A stretch of DNA of 64,000 bases from Phytophthora sp. 'mugwort' (GCA_033558025.1 JAUCEF010000011.1:1736001-1800000), one strand, 5' to 3'; shown: positions 34,165 through 44,419, counted from the stretch's first letter. Numbers and translations are program-made. Notes: generated by a model from the letters alone, not told the origin.

Positions 34165-36123
34165 TTAGAGAGAAGGGCTACCCGAGTTGGCTACTGCCGA
34201 AGCCGCTTGTTGGAGATCAACGATGCATTGGCGTAAGTTGTCCGGCAACGAGCCATCAAGGAGTCGAGTTGCCAACGGCGAGGTTACCAGTACCCCTAGG
34301 GTGCGATCGTCCCAGAGGTGCCACATCGGATGGGGCAGCGTAGTAGCTTCTTCTTGGATTAGAGCGCAGACCTTGACCGGATCCATATAGATGCTTGGAG
34401 CAATCACTTGCAACGCAAGATCAAACTCGGCCAGTCGCGTTTGGAGCCAGAACTCGTTTGGGGTAGAGCAAAGGCTCTGCAGCACGACTTCTGGGCTTAG
34501 GTCGTCAGCGTCCGGGAAGAGCTCGGCCAACTTGTTCTTGAGCGAGTAGTCCTTCGCCGAGGAGTCTAGCTTCGTGGAGATCATTCGGAGTACTGCGTGG
34601 CCAAACGTCTTGCTGCGAAGATGCTGATAGTTACCGGGAGCCGAGGTGTCTAATAAAAAGCGATGGACGCTAGGTTGGGCTTGGATCCCGTAAAAGCTGC
34701 TATCGGCATCTGAGGTGTTCGAGAACTCCGTCAGATAGGATTCGATGACGTCGCAGAGGTCATTGAGGATGATCGTCTCTGCAGGGTACTTGATCGCAGC
34801 GCTGTTGAGTATCTTTTCGGCAGGCTTGGACAGCTTGACATACGAGGCAACCGGGGAGGGCGGGATCTGAGTACTGTCCCAGAGAGTCATATCCTGATCA
34901 GGTGGGACATTGCCACCATCTCCCTCACTCAGCCACTCATACTGGTTGGTGGATGCCAGTACTGGATAGCCAGTCTGGGACGGGGGTAGTTCCTTTGCCT
35001 TGGCTGTGGGAGTGGACATCTTGCCAAAGACAAGTTGCTTGGCGCGCAAGATACGCGCCGGCTCCCGGTCTGTTCGCTTGATCGAGCCAGTGGGAAAATT
35101 TGGAGGTTCTTCATCCGACAGCCAGATAGAATTGGGCTGGACTGTGATCCCGTCTCCGACAGTTTCTCCTTCAACACCTTCCATAGCGCTGCCTGAACTG
35201 GCTTCCGAGTCACTCACTTCTGAGCCATTAGGCTCGGATGGCTCGTACTCGGCGTCCGACGTTTCCATAGGCGTGCCATTGGCTTCGACGCTCGTGGCAA
35301 CAGCAGGCTTCGAGGAAGCCTGATGTGCCGCATGGTCGACCGACTTAGATGCTGATGGGTGAGCCTTGCGTTTCTCGTGCATCGCCTTCAGGAAGGGCGG
35401 CGTGCCGTAGTTGAACGCACGGATGCGGTGATTGACCACCGCGTATCCATGGTCACCGAACTTGATTTCTCGCAACGGCGTCGTTGGCGTAAGCATCAGC
35501 GACTCGGGCGGGGACTTGTGGTTGAAGTACACTCGGCGGCTGCGTGACTTCAGACCACGAATCGTACGACTAGGGCAGATGAACACCGGTGGTGTCCCAT
35601 GTGCGGCGAACCAGTCGTAGATCTCGCTGTCATCGACCTCGTCAGGCAGGCGCTGCAAGTCGACATAGTACCAGCTGGAGTACTTGGAGTACGGTTGAAC
35701 CCGATAGTTTCGGTCACAGATCGACAGCGTCTGGCCACCCAACTTGGATGCGATAGCTTGATCAGTGCATACAAAGCTGATGCCAGCGTTCCGGATGGTC
35801 TTGAAATCGCGCAGATGGCTGACGTTGGCCGACCAGATGGCCGGTTGCGTATCCGATCCAAGCGAGGTCATGATCTCCGTATCAGAGAACGTGGCGGTCA
35901 GGTCTCGCGCAGGAATCCACATGGAGTAGGTCAACTCACTCGAGACGAGCTGGGGAACTCCACGTAGAGCAGCTGCTTTCTTGTCATCAGCGTTGCGCTC
36001 GGGATCCAACATAGCCTTTTCCGCTGACGCGAGTGCGTCATCGGTGGGCAACGAGAACTCGACCTGTGGGGCCTTGTTTCGCCACTCAGCATGCCAAGTC
36101 TGGTCACGACGAGGAGCCGCCAT
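34165..36123 (-). CDS. ORF1 protein of the non-LTR retrotransposon
   Basis: About 652 residues from the ATG at 36123; the frame is open further upstream with a GTG at 36195. No zinc knuckle is visible. A stretch around residues 160-200 (YYVDLQRLPDEVDDSEIYDW) resembles an RNA-recognition fold by its hydrophobic pattern only. An acidic serine-rich linker follows (SDAEYEPSEPNGSEVSDSE). ORF1 proteins of this group bind the element RNA and act as chaperones. The position upstream of the endonuclease supports the call. Its TAA stop at 34165 overlaps the open ORF2 frame. Confidence 0.75.
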   Translation of the reverse strand: MAAPRRDQTWHAEWRNKAPQVEFSLPTDDALASAEKAMLDPERNADDKKAAALRGVPQLVSSELTYSMWIPARDLTATFSDTEIMTSLGSDTQPAIWSANVSHLRDFKTIRNAGISFVCTDQAIASKLGGQTLSICDRNYRVQPYSKYSSWYYVDLQRLPDEVDDSEIYDWFAAHGTPPVFICPSRTIRGLKSRSRRVYFNHKSPPESLMLTPTTPLREIKFGDHGYAVVNHRIRAFNYGTPPFLKAMHEKRKAHPSASKSVDHAAHQASSKPAVATSVEANGTPMETSDAEYEPSEPNGSEVSDSEASSGSAMEGVEGETVGDGITVQPNSIWLSDEEPPNFPTGSIKRTDREPARILRAKQLVFGKMSTPTAKAKELPPSQTGYPVLASTNQYEWLSEGDGGNVPPDQDMTLWDSTQIPPSPVASYVKLSKPAEKILNSAAIKYPAETIILNDLCDVIESYLTEFSNTSDADSSFYGIQAQPSVHRFLLDTSAPGNYQHLRSKTFGHAVLRMISTKLDSSAKDYSLKNKLAELFPDADDLSPEVVLQSLCSTPNEFWLQTRLAEFDLALQVIAPSIYMDPVKVCALIQEEATTLPHPMWHLWDDRTLGVLVTSPLATRLLDGSLPDNLRQCIVDLQQAASAVANSGSPSL

Positions 36124-36525
36124 GATGATGGGCTGCGAAGGCTGGCGGACCAGTTCGGGCGTTTCTTCTTCCAGCTGCTCTCTCGCAGCTGTCACGTTCC
36201 CCCCTTTACGGTAGGGCTAGGCCGCACTCCTCTGACCTCCTAGGGCCACAGGCGCAAACTCGGCAACAGCTTCAAGGGAGCGGCTCGATTGGGAGTCGCG
36301 ACGACTTAGTTCTTCGGCGGCAGCAGCATGACGGCTTAGCGTGGTGGTGGTGTCGCGGCGCGGGGCGGGGTCTTAAGGTCCGGTAGTCAGGTGAGGCGAC
36401 AGCACGACAGATAGGCTGAGGTGGAGAAACGACAACACGGGACTGGAAGGACCGAAGCTTGAAAGCGCAGTAGCAGGTATGGGCCTGTCTATGTGCACTT
36501 GTGGGGTAGCCGGCAAATTGCAAAC

Positions 36526-36534
36526 TTGGCGCCT

Positions 36535-36538
<4 letters not shown>
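36526..36538 (+). repeat. Right 13-bp target-site duplication
   Basis: TTGGCGCCTCGAT, identical to 28966-28978. Its last 8 bases are positions 1-8 of the complete tRNA-Phe that follows, so the insertion left an intact tRNA gene here. Confidence 0.9.
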
Positions 36539-36592
<54 letters not shown>

Positions 36593-36603
36593 GGGTCGCG
36601 GCA
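36531..36603 (+). tRNA. tRNA-Phe (GAA), copy regenerated to the right of the retrotransposon
   Basis: All 73 bases match the array tRNA, including T4/C69. The 5' flank beyond five bases is now retrotransposon 5' UTR. The 3' flank is array spacer with the agctcttttgcag variant and TTTT terminator. A 19-bp deletion between two GCTGT words occurs near 36788, and the unit ends at about 36844. Confidence 0.95.
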
Positions 36604-36844
36604 CTTTTGCAACCTGTTGCTCTCCCCGACCCTTCCTTAGCTCTTTTGCAGCAACGGATGCGCGGGCTACCTCATCACACCCTGCTAGTCTTCCCTGCTT
36701 ATCGGCCTGGTATGGTGCTCGATTTATCGGATCAAGTCGGTCCTTGTTGGCGTGGTTCGAGCCTCGGTCGGTCGCATTCTGATGCCGCTGTGTGGCGGTC
36801 CCAATAACACAACTTGGGCTCTGGAGCGTGGTGGACCGAGCTGC
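36604..36844 (+). repeat. Truncated terminal array spacer
   Basis: Array spacer continues to the words ggaccgagctgc and then switches to Copia sequence. Relative to other units it has T for C in gatgccgc, lacks 19 bp, and has gggctctgg for ggtctctgg. The array therefore ends here on the right. Confidence 0.85.
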
Positions 36845-37174
36845 AGTATGGGTGGGATTTCCGCCTCGATGATGGAGGCCAAATTCACGGCAGCATCGGT
36901 CATGGCGACTGAACTGCTTGGAGTGAGAGCGCTTGTTGTAGAGCTTGGCATTGCGCACGAGGAGCTAATGACACTGCGAGTAGACAATCAGGCTGCGTTG
37001 AAGCAACTTGACGGCGAGGGTGCGTCTGCAAAGGCGAAGCACGTCGATATGCGGATCAAGGTCGTGGGGTATTACACCAAGAATGGAGTGCTGAGGACGG
37101 AGTATTGCGAGAGCGAACGTATACCGGCTGACGTGATGACCAAGGCGCTGGAAGCTCCGAGGAAGGCCGACTAG
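36845..37174 (+). pseudogene. Copia RNase H C-terminal fragment
   Basis: The + strand frame reads MMEAKFTAASVMATELLG, then LRVDNQAALKQL, then KAKHVDMRIKVVGYY and ADVMTKALE. This is the order of the Copia RNase H end (EAEY, DNQAA, KHIDIRYH, ADxLTKAL). It begins mid-domain, exactly where the - strand Copia at 38100 stops, and is followed by a polypurine tract and LTR. The open frame extends back into array DNA, which makes a chimeric ORF with no functional meaning. Confidence 0.85.
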
Positions 37175-37279
37175 CGAGTCGAAGTGGGTCTGCATTGAGT
37201 GAAAATGTCCGCAGGGATATGATGCATGTATACGAAAGATAGAGATAGCCTGGATGTTCGGCACCCCGGCGAGGAAGAG

Positions 37280-37448
37280 TGTTGAAGAACGGTGATCCGG
37301 ATCAGATGACGGGCGCCGTAGAGATGCGACCACCTGCAGTAGAGTAAGTGGTCAATAGATAGGATCCGAACTGGAATCTCACTTCCCCTTTAACCAAGTC
37401 GACCTCAGTGCGCTAAAGTGCGACCGATCTGCGGATCGTGTTTTAATA
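37280..37448 (+). repeat. Copia LTR, 3' copy, + strand
   Basis: Begins TGTTGAAGAACGG right after the purine tract gaggaagag and ends near gtgttttaata. It matches the reverse complement of 42249-42428 over its whole length (shared words include gcgccgtagagatgcgacc and cgatctgcggatcgtg). The 3' end is diverged from the expected TG...CA form. Confidence 0.85.
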
Positions 37449-38099
37449 TGGCGACATGTGAGACTCGCCGCCCGGCGTGACGGCCCCCGCGTCGAGGGTG
37501 CTCTTCAACGGTATACTGCTTGAAGTCTGGTCGGACCCTTAGCTTCAAGGAGGGTCGACCTAGGCACGCAAACTAACCGTTCCCTAAGAGGAACGGTCGA
37601 GGCGATACGAGTTCACACACGAGACAATGGAACGGTTTTCGTAATTGTGTCCCGGAGGAGAAGAGCAGGTGAGCGGTTCAAGTGGAAGGTCTGAGTTCAG
37701 CGCATGACTGATGAACAAGGTCTAGGAGGTGTAGTTCGCGTAGTCTAGTTCTCAATCGTAAAATCTTCCCTGTAGAACAGAAGCGAGACCCAACCAACTA
37801 AGAATTTGTATTTTCAGTAAGCGCTCTTCCTTAACATCTAAGCGTTGTTATCTTCAACCTATCCCCAACAAGACCGTACTCGTACCAGCCCGCAGGTATC
37901 CGACCCACTGCAGAGGGAGATGCGCGACATTTGGTGGAGAAGCACGGTATCTGCTTACTGGAGAAGAACTTGTTTGGCTTGTGGTGAGAAGGCTCGTGGG
38001 ACGTTGTGAAGCGCAGCCGTGTTGTGTGCTACGTTTGGCAGTCATGTGAAGGCTCGTGTCGTGAACTGTTCGACCCAAGAACGGTAATCTTGGACGGTC
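37449..38099. other. Unassigned sequence inside the putative inversion
   Basis: About 650 bp between the + strand Copia LTR and the broken edge of the - strand Copia. No gene is recognised. It is probably the original flank of the Copia 3' LTR carried along by an inversion. Confidence 0.4.
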
Positions 38100-39095
38100 A
38101 ACCTCAATTCTCGGCGGGGTTGCAATTCCAGCTGATTGGCACTCCATCCACGGGCACCAGCCCGCCCGTCACCGACTTCCTGTCTGCCTTACCGGCGGCG
38201 AAATCAGCATCGCTATAAGCGACCACCTTCAGAGGCTCCTCAGATCCTCGATCACCCGCATTTGGAGACGCAATCCCTTGGTAGCAGCCAGGTAGCCCAC
38301 AATCCTCTTCACTAACTTCCAGTCAGCCACGGTCGGACTGTGCGTGCGCCGCGACGCCTTGTGCACTGCAAAAGCGATGTCCGGCCGCGTGCACCGCGCA
38401 ACCCACAAAAGGCTTCCAACCAACGATTGGAACTTCGTTACTGTGACCGCATTATCCTCTCCTGAGACAGGTAAGACGTCGCCTTCGGATGTCTGGAACT
38501 CGTTCCACTCGACTTCGATGGCGTACGCACTCCGTGCGCAGCATCCATACCGTGCTCCCTCAAGATGTCCGTGATGGTCACCTCCTGGTCTAAGTCGTAA
38601 CCGTCCTCCTCACTGTAGCTCACTCGCACTCCCAAGAACGTACTCGCCGGGCCCAGGTCCTTGACCGTCAATGCAGCCAACTCATTACAATAGACACCAA
38701 CCACTAAGAGAACACCTCCTCGTGCTCTGAAGTTGACACACGTATCAGTGAGGGTCAGCTCGAAACCGATATCCACTAACTTCTGGTGCAGCAATTTGCT
38801 CCACACGCGTCCAGACTACTTTAGGCCGTACAGAGCTTTCTTCAGCTCCACACAAGGTCGTTGTCACTCGTGACACCAAGCTCAATGCGGATCGCCTACG
38901 GAATTATCACGCCTGATGGGGTCGAATGTACATGTCCAGCTCGATCTCTTTGTCCGCCTTCATATAGGCATTCGGAACGCCTCCGTGCTTAGCGGAGACT
39001 CTCCATTTCTGCGCAAATACCAATATTAGCTTCACGCTGGTCATGTTAATCACGGCGGAAAATGTGGTCCCACTATTCCTCGTTCCCGCAGGCAA
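38100..39095 (-). pseudogene. Copia reverse transcriptase and RNase H start
   Basis: Fragments in order on the - strand: VKLILVFAQKW and VPNAYMKADKEIELDMYI (39095-38907), GVLLVVGVYCNELAAL and STFLGVRVSYSEEDGYDLDQ (38806-38438), GSLLWVARCTRPDIAFAV (38423-38229), then AYSDADFAAGKADRKSVTGG near 38200. The catalytic YVDD position reads VYCNE, so the aspartates are lost. Frame breaks separate every block. Confidence 0.85.
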
Positions 39096-39408
39096 CGAGT
39101 CGCGCTTTCAAGCACTCAATAGCCCCTTCGGCGTCCCGTTTCGTCTTGTACACCCATTTGGTGTGGAGTACGTGCACCCTCAAGACACTTGCACGACATT
39201 ACACACTCCATTGTTTTCTAGAGCTCTCAGCCCTTCCTCCATGGCCTTGACCCAGTCGTCCTTGTGCTGGTTAGGCATAGCCTCTCGGCAGTCTCGGATC
39301 CACCCCTAGCACATTGTTCACCACTTCTCGGGGCGGCCCCTCCCGCTGTGCGGACTCGTCCGCATTCTCATCAGCTCTCTAGCCAATCGAACGCGTTACT
39401 GATCGCAT

Positions 39409-40307
39409 CTAGTCCAGGATTTCTTTTCTTCTTATTCTTGGGTGGTCTCCTTCCGTGCCCATTCGCAGCCTCAGTTGAAGTCCCCGCCCAAGTACCTTAT
39501 GGTGCGTCTCCAGACGAGGTCCTCGGGCTCGGCGTCTGTTCTCGTTCTGTTTCTTGTCCAACGTCTCGATGTTCCTCACATGCTGAGTCGTTATCACAAC
39601 CTTGTCCTTTGGTAGGTACACGCGGTACCCCTTGGTTTCCTCGCAGATCCCCACGATCACCCCCTGCTACGCACGCCGCGCGAAATTATTATTCCTGGGA
39701 TCTTTGTAAACCGTGCATGGCGATTCGAACACGACGATCTCGCCCAACGACGGAGTCTGCTTCATCAGGATCTTGATATGAGATTCCCGTCCTTGGTTGC
39801 CCTTTGTTGGCGTTCTGTTCAGTATGTACGCAGCATACTGGACCGCGTCCCCCCAGAAATTGAGCGGCAGACCGCACGCAAAGATCCTGCATCGGGCCAT
39901 ATTCATAATCGTCCTATGCATCCTTTCCGCCTTACCGTTGCTGGCTTGACTGCGCGCGTCGATGTGCTGCCGAGCCTCCACGTGCGCTTACAAAACAAAT
40001 CTACGTTCTGGTATTCGCCTCTGGTGTCCGTCCGCAACACGTGGGCGACAGTCGAATCGCTTCTCGAAGAAGGTAAAAAAAAATGCTCAAACTGCTTCGC
40101 TGCTGCGTCCTTTGTGTGCGCCAGGAAAACCCGACCATAGTTGCTCTGGTGATCGACGAAGTTGATCATATACCGATTGTTCAGCCTGTCTCTTGGGGTC
40201 ATGGGCCCCTTCAGATCCGAGCAGATCACTCCACCCCCTCTATCTATCGGTGAGTGTTCTCCAGTGTCCTTCTTTGATTGCCTGTTCTTCGACTGCTTGC
40301 CCTGCAC
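39409..40307 (-). pseudogene. Copia integrase
   Basis: GGGVICSDLKGPMTPRDR and FVDHQSNYGRVFLAHTK (40307-39903) hold the first core Asp; LRTDTRGEYQN is the second. ASNGKAERMHRTIMNMARC carries the expected Glu (39981-39667). The C-terminal block GYRVYLPKDKVVITTQHV is at 39660-39409. Frames are shifted near 39950 and 39665. Confidence 0.85.
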
Positions 40308-40632
40308 ACAGGTCAGGCAGTTGACTCGTCGACGATCCGGGAGCGTAATGCCCGTGCTCGGGTCCCGGGCCAGCCTCTCAATGTGTCGTAGTTGAGGTGC
40401 CCGAAACGCTTGTAGAACTCTACCAGCGTGCCCCTCTGCACGTGACTCGACGCCTCCGCCGGCTCAGCGGCAGTCGTTCAGCGCCGCCATTATCACCTCC
40501 GGTAGGATCTCTCTTATCTCTACGGTAGCAAGCACAACTAGCACGTTCTGACGTAGCTCTACGTCGAACGCTACGCGCACTCCCTTCTTTAGCGGCTAAG
40601 ACGCGTCGTCCGCCTCTGTGGGCCAGTGCGTA

Positions 40633-42234
40633 TCACTCTTTATCCAGCTGCCTGCACGAGATCAGGTTGTGCACCACGTTCTCGGTGTGGTACACGTCCG
40701 TGAGTTTAACAGTCTGCTTCGCACCACACGCCGTAACCCGGAGTGTCAACGTCCCTTTCTTGCTGACGCTGAGCGGCTCTCCGTCCGGCTGCAGGCACTC
40801 GCCTTCGCACGCCTCGGCGTCATCCAGCCACGGCGCATCGTTGACCAGGTGTCGGCTGGACCCACTGTCCAGGATCCACGTCACGTCCGACTCATCCGAC
40901 GTCTCTCTCACTACTAGCGAGAGATCTATCCTTCGAGCTCCATTTCCAGCTCGCTCCGGACGCGCAGCACGAAGATGACCCGCCTTGACACACCCATGGC
41001 AAGTGCGCGTCTCCTCAATACGGCGCTCAGCCACGGCACTAACCACCTCTCTGCCGAGGTTACTGTGCTTCGCCGGTTCCAGCCTTCAAGACTACGCGAA
41101 GTGCGCTAACACCTCTGTCTGGTGCAGATCGTCCGTCCTGGTCCCGTCCACCTTGACCATCAGCACCGTACGCAGGTCCACGGACGCATACTGTACTATA
41201 TTGTTCAGGACAAGATAGTCTGCCCCATCCACCACACGCGTCCGAAATGGCCACCAAATACATGTAGTGTTCAGGCCATGACCGTTTGCCGTCCTTGGTC
41301 ACTGTAAACAGTTTCATCGCCTGGGCCGGAGTGATGTTAGTCTTTTTTGAAAGCTTCCAACATTCGCTCCATCCCGTACTGCAGCGTCGGCAGCTGCGTC
41401 CGCCAGGCCTCGACCTGCTTGTTGTAGTATCGCTCCGCCATGCCGGGCAGGTAGTGACCTAACAGGTCCACCTTCACGTCTTCCCGCCACGCGAAACCAT
41501 GCGAGAACAACTGCCTCTCGAACCTTCGCCCCACTCCAGAAATCCAGATCCCGGCCCTACGTACAGCTCCTTGCCGTGAACGGGCGGATCGCCAGCTCTT
41601 CTGGCGGGCGTCCGAATATCTCACTGCTGCCCCTTGATCCTGCGTCGGGAACCTTCCAGGACATGCACGCGCTTGGGCATCTTGCGGTTGTGGGGCTGCT
41701 GTGGGTTGCCCAGCTTGAGCACCTTGCGCTGCTGCGTACAGACGCTGCAGGTCAGACATCGGCATCCCATACCCGGGTTACAGCTGCCCAAAGTACGGGG
41801 GCGCAGCCACCGGTCTGCGCGGCGTATTCGTGAGCGGCGTGTGCGGGGAGCCGCCCAGAGAGTCCAAGTGCATGCGCGTTCCTCTTCCGAGTCCTGAGTC
41901 GAACAGGCTGGAGTTCATGGGTTATGGCTTGGGTGGTCGACGTTGCACACGCGCTTCGTCTCATCTTCCACCAGCTTCTTCTCCAGCTTCGACTGCGACT
42001 CCTCGAGCCGTTCGAGCCGTCCAGCGACACCACGCAGAAGAGTCAGCAGCTCTGCCGTGTTGTCCCCAGCTTCCAACTCATGGTCGCCGGGGTTGATGCT
42101 GTTGCCCCTTTCGTGAGCAACGGCGGTACTCTCCTCTTAAACGTCGTCTGCCATACCAATCCTCTCGTTACTGGCGGTGCTGGCGTCGGCGCTGGCGCGT
42201 CGTCGCGAGCAGCCTCGTCAGTGGCGTTGGGCAT
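40633..42234 (-). pseudogene. Copia gag and protease
   Basis: Gag begins with ATG at 42234, about 15 bp inside the LTR, and is open to 42043. It then continues in shifted frames (41765-41337 and 41317-41060). A partial zinc knuckle (CHGCVKAGHLRAA) precedes the protease motif WILDSGSSRHLVND at 41046-40633, in which the DSG active site is intact. Confidence 0.8.
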
Positions 42235-42248
42235 TTGGGCTCAAAACC

Positions 42249-42428
42249 TGTTGACACACGATCCGCAGATCGGTCGCACTGTTAGCGCACTGAGGTCAAC
42301 TTGGTAAAAGGGACAGTGAGATTCCCGTTCGCATCCTAGCTACTGACCACCTATTGTACGGCAGGTGGTCGCATCTCTACGGCGCCAGTCATCTTCCCAT
42401 CTCTTATCAGGATCACCGTTCTTCAACA
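42249..42428 (-). repeat. Copia LTR, 5' copy, - strand
   Basis: 180 bp, reading TGTTGAAG...GTGTCAACA on the - strand, so it has TG/CA ends with an inverted terminal match. It is homologous to 37280-37448 in the opposite orientation. The internal region starts directly with ggttttgagccc, then the gag ATG. Confidence 0.88.
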
Positions 42429-42897
42429 CACCAGTCCTTCGGCTAGCGAGATTAGGCATTTTGGTCGAGCCACTAGCACCGCAGCACGACCCGGTCCTAT
42501 TGCGGGTTGCCCCTGGCGGGTGTACTGCCCACCCGGACTCGGGACACTATTTACCTGGTATTTGCTGAGCCAAATTTACAGTGCTGGTGCCTCTCGGTCC
42601 GTCAGTGACTGGTCGCCTTGTAAGTAGGAGACCCTCTCGGTTGGTTGGTGATGATGCCCAGTTACGCATGAAGTGGATCCCCAGAGTGCCTGTGTCCCCC
42701 TTGCGAAGTTCTCTTTGTGCTAGTGCCTGGATACAGTAGTCCGGCTTCCCAAAAGCCTGTCGTGCTTGCTGCTGGACGAGTTGGTCTGTCGGAAGATTGC
42801 GTTAAGCGCTGCAATTGCAGTTTAGTGAGGTTGACAAAGCAGAATACTGTTTCCATTCCTTGCCATGAATCATCGCTTAAATTAGAAAGAAAGTGGA
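42429..42897. other. Intergenic sequence
   Basis: No recognisable gene or repeat between the Copia LTR and the GC-rich repeat. Confidence 0.4.
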
Positions 42898-43180
42898 TCA
42901 TGTGCCCATCTGAAAAAAGAGGGGATGAAAGTCACGTAAAACGACCAACGGGGGAGAGCGGTAGCGAGCGCGCATAGCCGCAGCAAACCCGTGCGGGGTG
43001 CCCGCGAAGCAGGGCCGCGTGGTATTTGCGGAGGCGAGCCCGCTTTCTAGCGATCCGAGCACTGTAGCTGACCGAACTTAGTCTTTCCTCGCAGGAGCGC
43101 AGCGACTGCCTCTGCGAAGCAAAGCCCAAAACCACGATGCCACCTGTCCTCTGGAGGGCTAGGGTAAATGGAGATGGGAG
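42898..43180 (+). repeat. GC-rich dispersed repeat, copy A
   Basis: Matches the reverse complement of about 61720-62010 along its length. Shared words include cgtcac/cataaaacgaccaacgg, gcaaacccgtgcggggtgcc, cgaagcag, ctcgcaggagcgcagcgact and the terminal ggagggctagg. It has no coding frame and no terminal inverted repeat I can define. It lies about 165 bp upstream of the first M96-like gene. Confidence 0.75.
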
Positions 43181-43345
43181 ACCTACAATACAAAACTACA
43201 GTGTAAACCAAAACGTGACAGAGCTAGATGGGCACAGCAACACGTGCCAATTAGAAATTGGGTAACTTGGAGGGTGTGGTGGCCATTTTTTGCTCCATAC
43301 AACTCGAGCATCGACAGCCGCACACTCTGAGTCCAGTCTGACTAC

Positions 43346-44419
43346 ATGCATTCTCATTCGGCGAACGACACGACGACGATGACGCAGAAACATGAGTCGC
43401 CCAGGAAACGGAAGGCCACGTACGCGCGTCGTAAAGAGGAGTGCGACGCCTTGCAGAGTCAAGTGCTACAGCTGCAGCAGCGTGTTGCCAGCTTACAAGC
43501 GAGAACCAGTGGCGTTGTCGTGCAGAAACACAAACTATATGAGGCCGTGGGGCTCAATATCTCGCTGAAAAAAGCTGTGGAACAGCAGCAGCTGGACGTG
43601 GCTGCGGCCCAGAGTCTGATGAGCGGGCGGATCCGGAACGAACTAAGCAGCCACACGGGCATGAGGATTCATCTTGGTCGGGACTGGGCTGGAAGACGCG
43701 ATACCCTTTTGAAGATGAAGGACGAGCGACTTGCACGGGCGCTACGTCACGTCACAGTACGCTGTCAATACCTCGAGCCATTGAAGCAGCACTTTTCGGA
43801 GGAGCAATTCGAAGATGCCAACGGAGACTTGTGCTGTGTTCGCAATGAGGTGATCCCGTTTCTTGGGGTGCAGTCGATGGATGAGGTCTTCAAGGCGCTA
43901 AAGTTCACGATGGACACACTGGAGATTACCATTTCAGAGCAACTGGGACACTTAACAATCCGCGACGACTACGATACCGTAGATACGACTGCCTTCATCT
44001 CGAATTATCGGTTAGTGTCTGCACTTGACAGTGGGGTTACTACAGAACTCAACGTAGTAGCCTTCAGCCAGCAGATTGAGAATCGTGAGGACTCTGGAGG
44101 ACAACCGTGCAGTGTGATCTCTATTGATAGCGTGGATCAAGACGATCTGCATCCTCATCATCCGAACAAATGTGTTCGCAAGACGATTAACGGGTCTATA
44201 CTGCTGGTCCCAGTGCGTCGAAAGAGCATGACTTGTGGTGTCAAGGCAATGGATGACGAAGAGGGCGAGATAGTGATCGTGATGATGCGATCCTTCTTCG
44301 CTAAAACGTGCCGTCCTCAATTTGATGTCTCTGAAGAGGCTCTGCGGGAGCTTCAAGACAATGTCACCCGCTGGGGCGATATTGTCATTCAGGCAGTCCG
44401 CAGGATGATCTACGCTTAG
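43346..44419 (+). CDS. M96 mating-specific-family-like protein, copy 1
   Basis: 357 residues, one exon. The N-terminus has a bZIP-like basic stretch (RKRKATYARRKEE, residues about 20-32) leading into a glutamine-rich coiled coil (to about 60). The body contains blocks shared with the two genes downstream: GDLCCVR, SEQLGHLTIRDDYDTVD, SVDQDDLHPH and a C-terminal RWGDIVIQAVRRMIYA. I recognise this layout as the large oomycete family usually annotated M96 mating-specific, whose biochemical role is not known. A nuclear regulatory role is only inferred from the basic region. It is intact. The ATG at 43346 was chosen as the first in frame; one at 43379 is possible. Confidence 0.8.
   Translation: MHSHSANDTTTMTQKHESPRKRKATYARRKEECDALQSQVLQLQQRVASLQARTSGVVVQKHKLYEAVGLNISLKKAVEQQQLDVAAAQSLMSGRIRNELSSHTGMRIHLGRDWAGRRDTLLKMKDERLARALRHVTVRCQYLEPLKQHFSEEQFEDANGDLCCVRNEVIPFLGVQSMDEVFKALKFTMDTLEITISEQLGHLTIRDDYDTVDTTAFISNYRLVSALDSGVTTELNVVAFSQQIENREDSGGQPCSVISIDSVDQDDLHPHHPNKCVRKTINGSILLVPVRRKSMTCGVKAMDDEEGEIVIVMMRSFFAKTCRPQFDVSEEALRELQDNVTRWGDIVIQAVRRMIYA

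Larger units (their letters stand above)
28979..36525 (-). mobile_element. L1-type non-LTR retrotransposon inserted in a tRNA-Phe gene
   Basis: The element reads on the - strand. A 5' UTR (36124-36525) is followed by ORF1 (34165-36123), an APE-type endonuclease (32646-34121), reverse transcriptase with a C-terminal CCHC domain (29932-32658) and a 3' region of about 950 bp (28979-29931). Its ends are set by the 13-bp duplication. There is no long poly(A); in element sense the 3' end is T-rich and finishes TTGTTA. APE endonuclease plus this reverse transcriptase order is the L1/Tx1-group layout. Only one frameshift is seen in ORF2, so the copy is young. The + strand nick implied by the duplication lies between tRNA bases T8 and A9. 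Confidence 0.92.
38100..42428 (-). mobile_element. Degenerate Copia LTR retrotransposon lacking its 3' end
   Basis: On the - strand: LTR (42249-42428), primer-binding-like sequence ggttttgagccc, gag, protease, integrase, reverse transcriptase and the first part of RNase H, which ends near 38100 after a PISW motif. Many frameshifts and stops split the polyprotein. The missing RNase H end and LTR are found inverted at 36845-37448. Confidence 0.88.

Noticed and set aside
36752..37174. 140-codon frame as a novel tRNA-array-derived protein
   Set aside because: Its first part is array spacer and the rest is a Copia RNase H fragment; it is a chance fusion.
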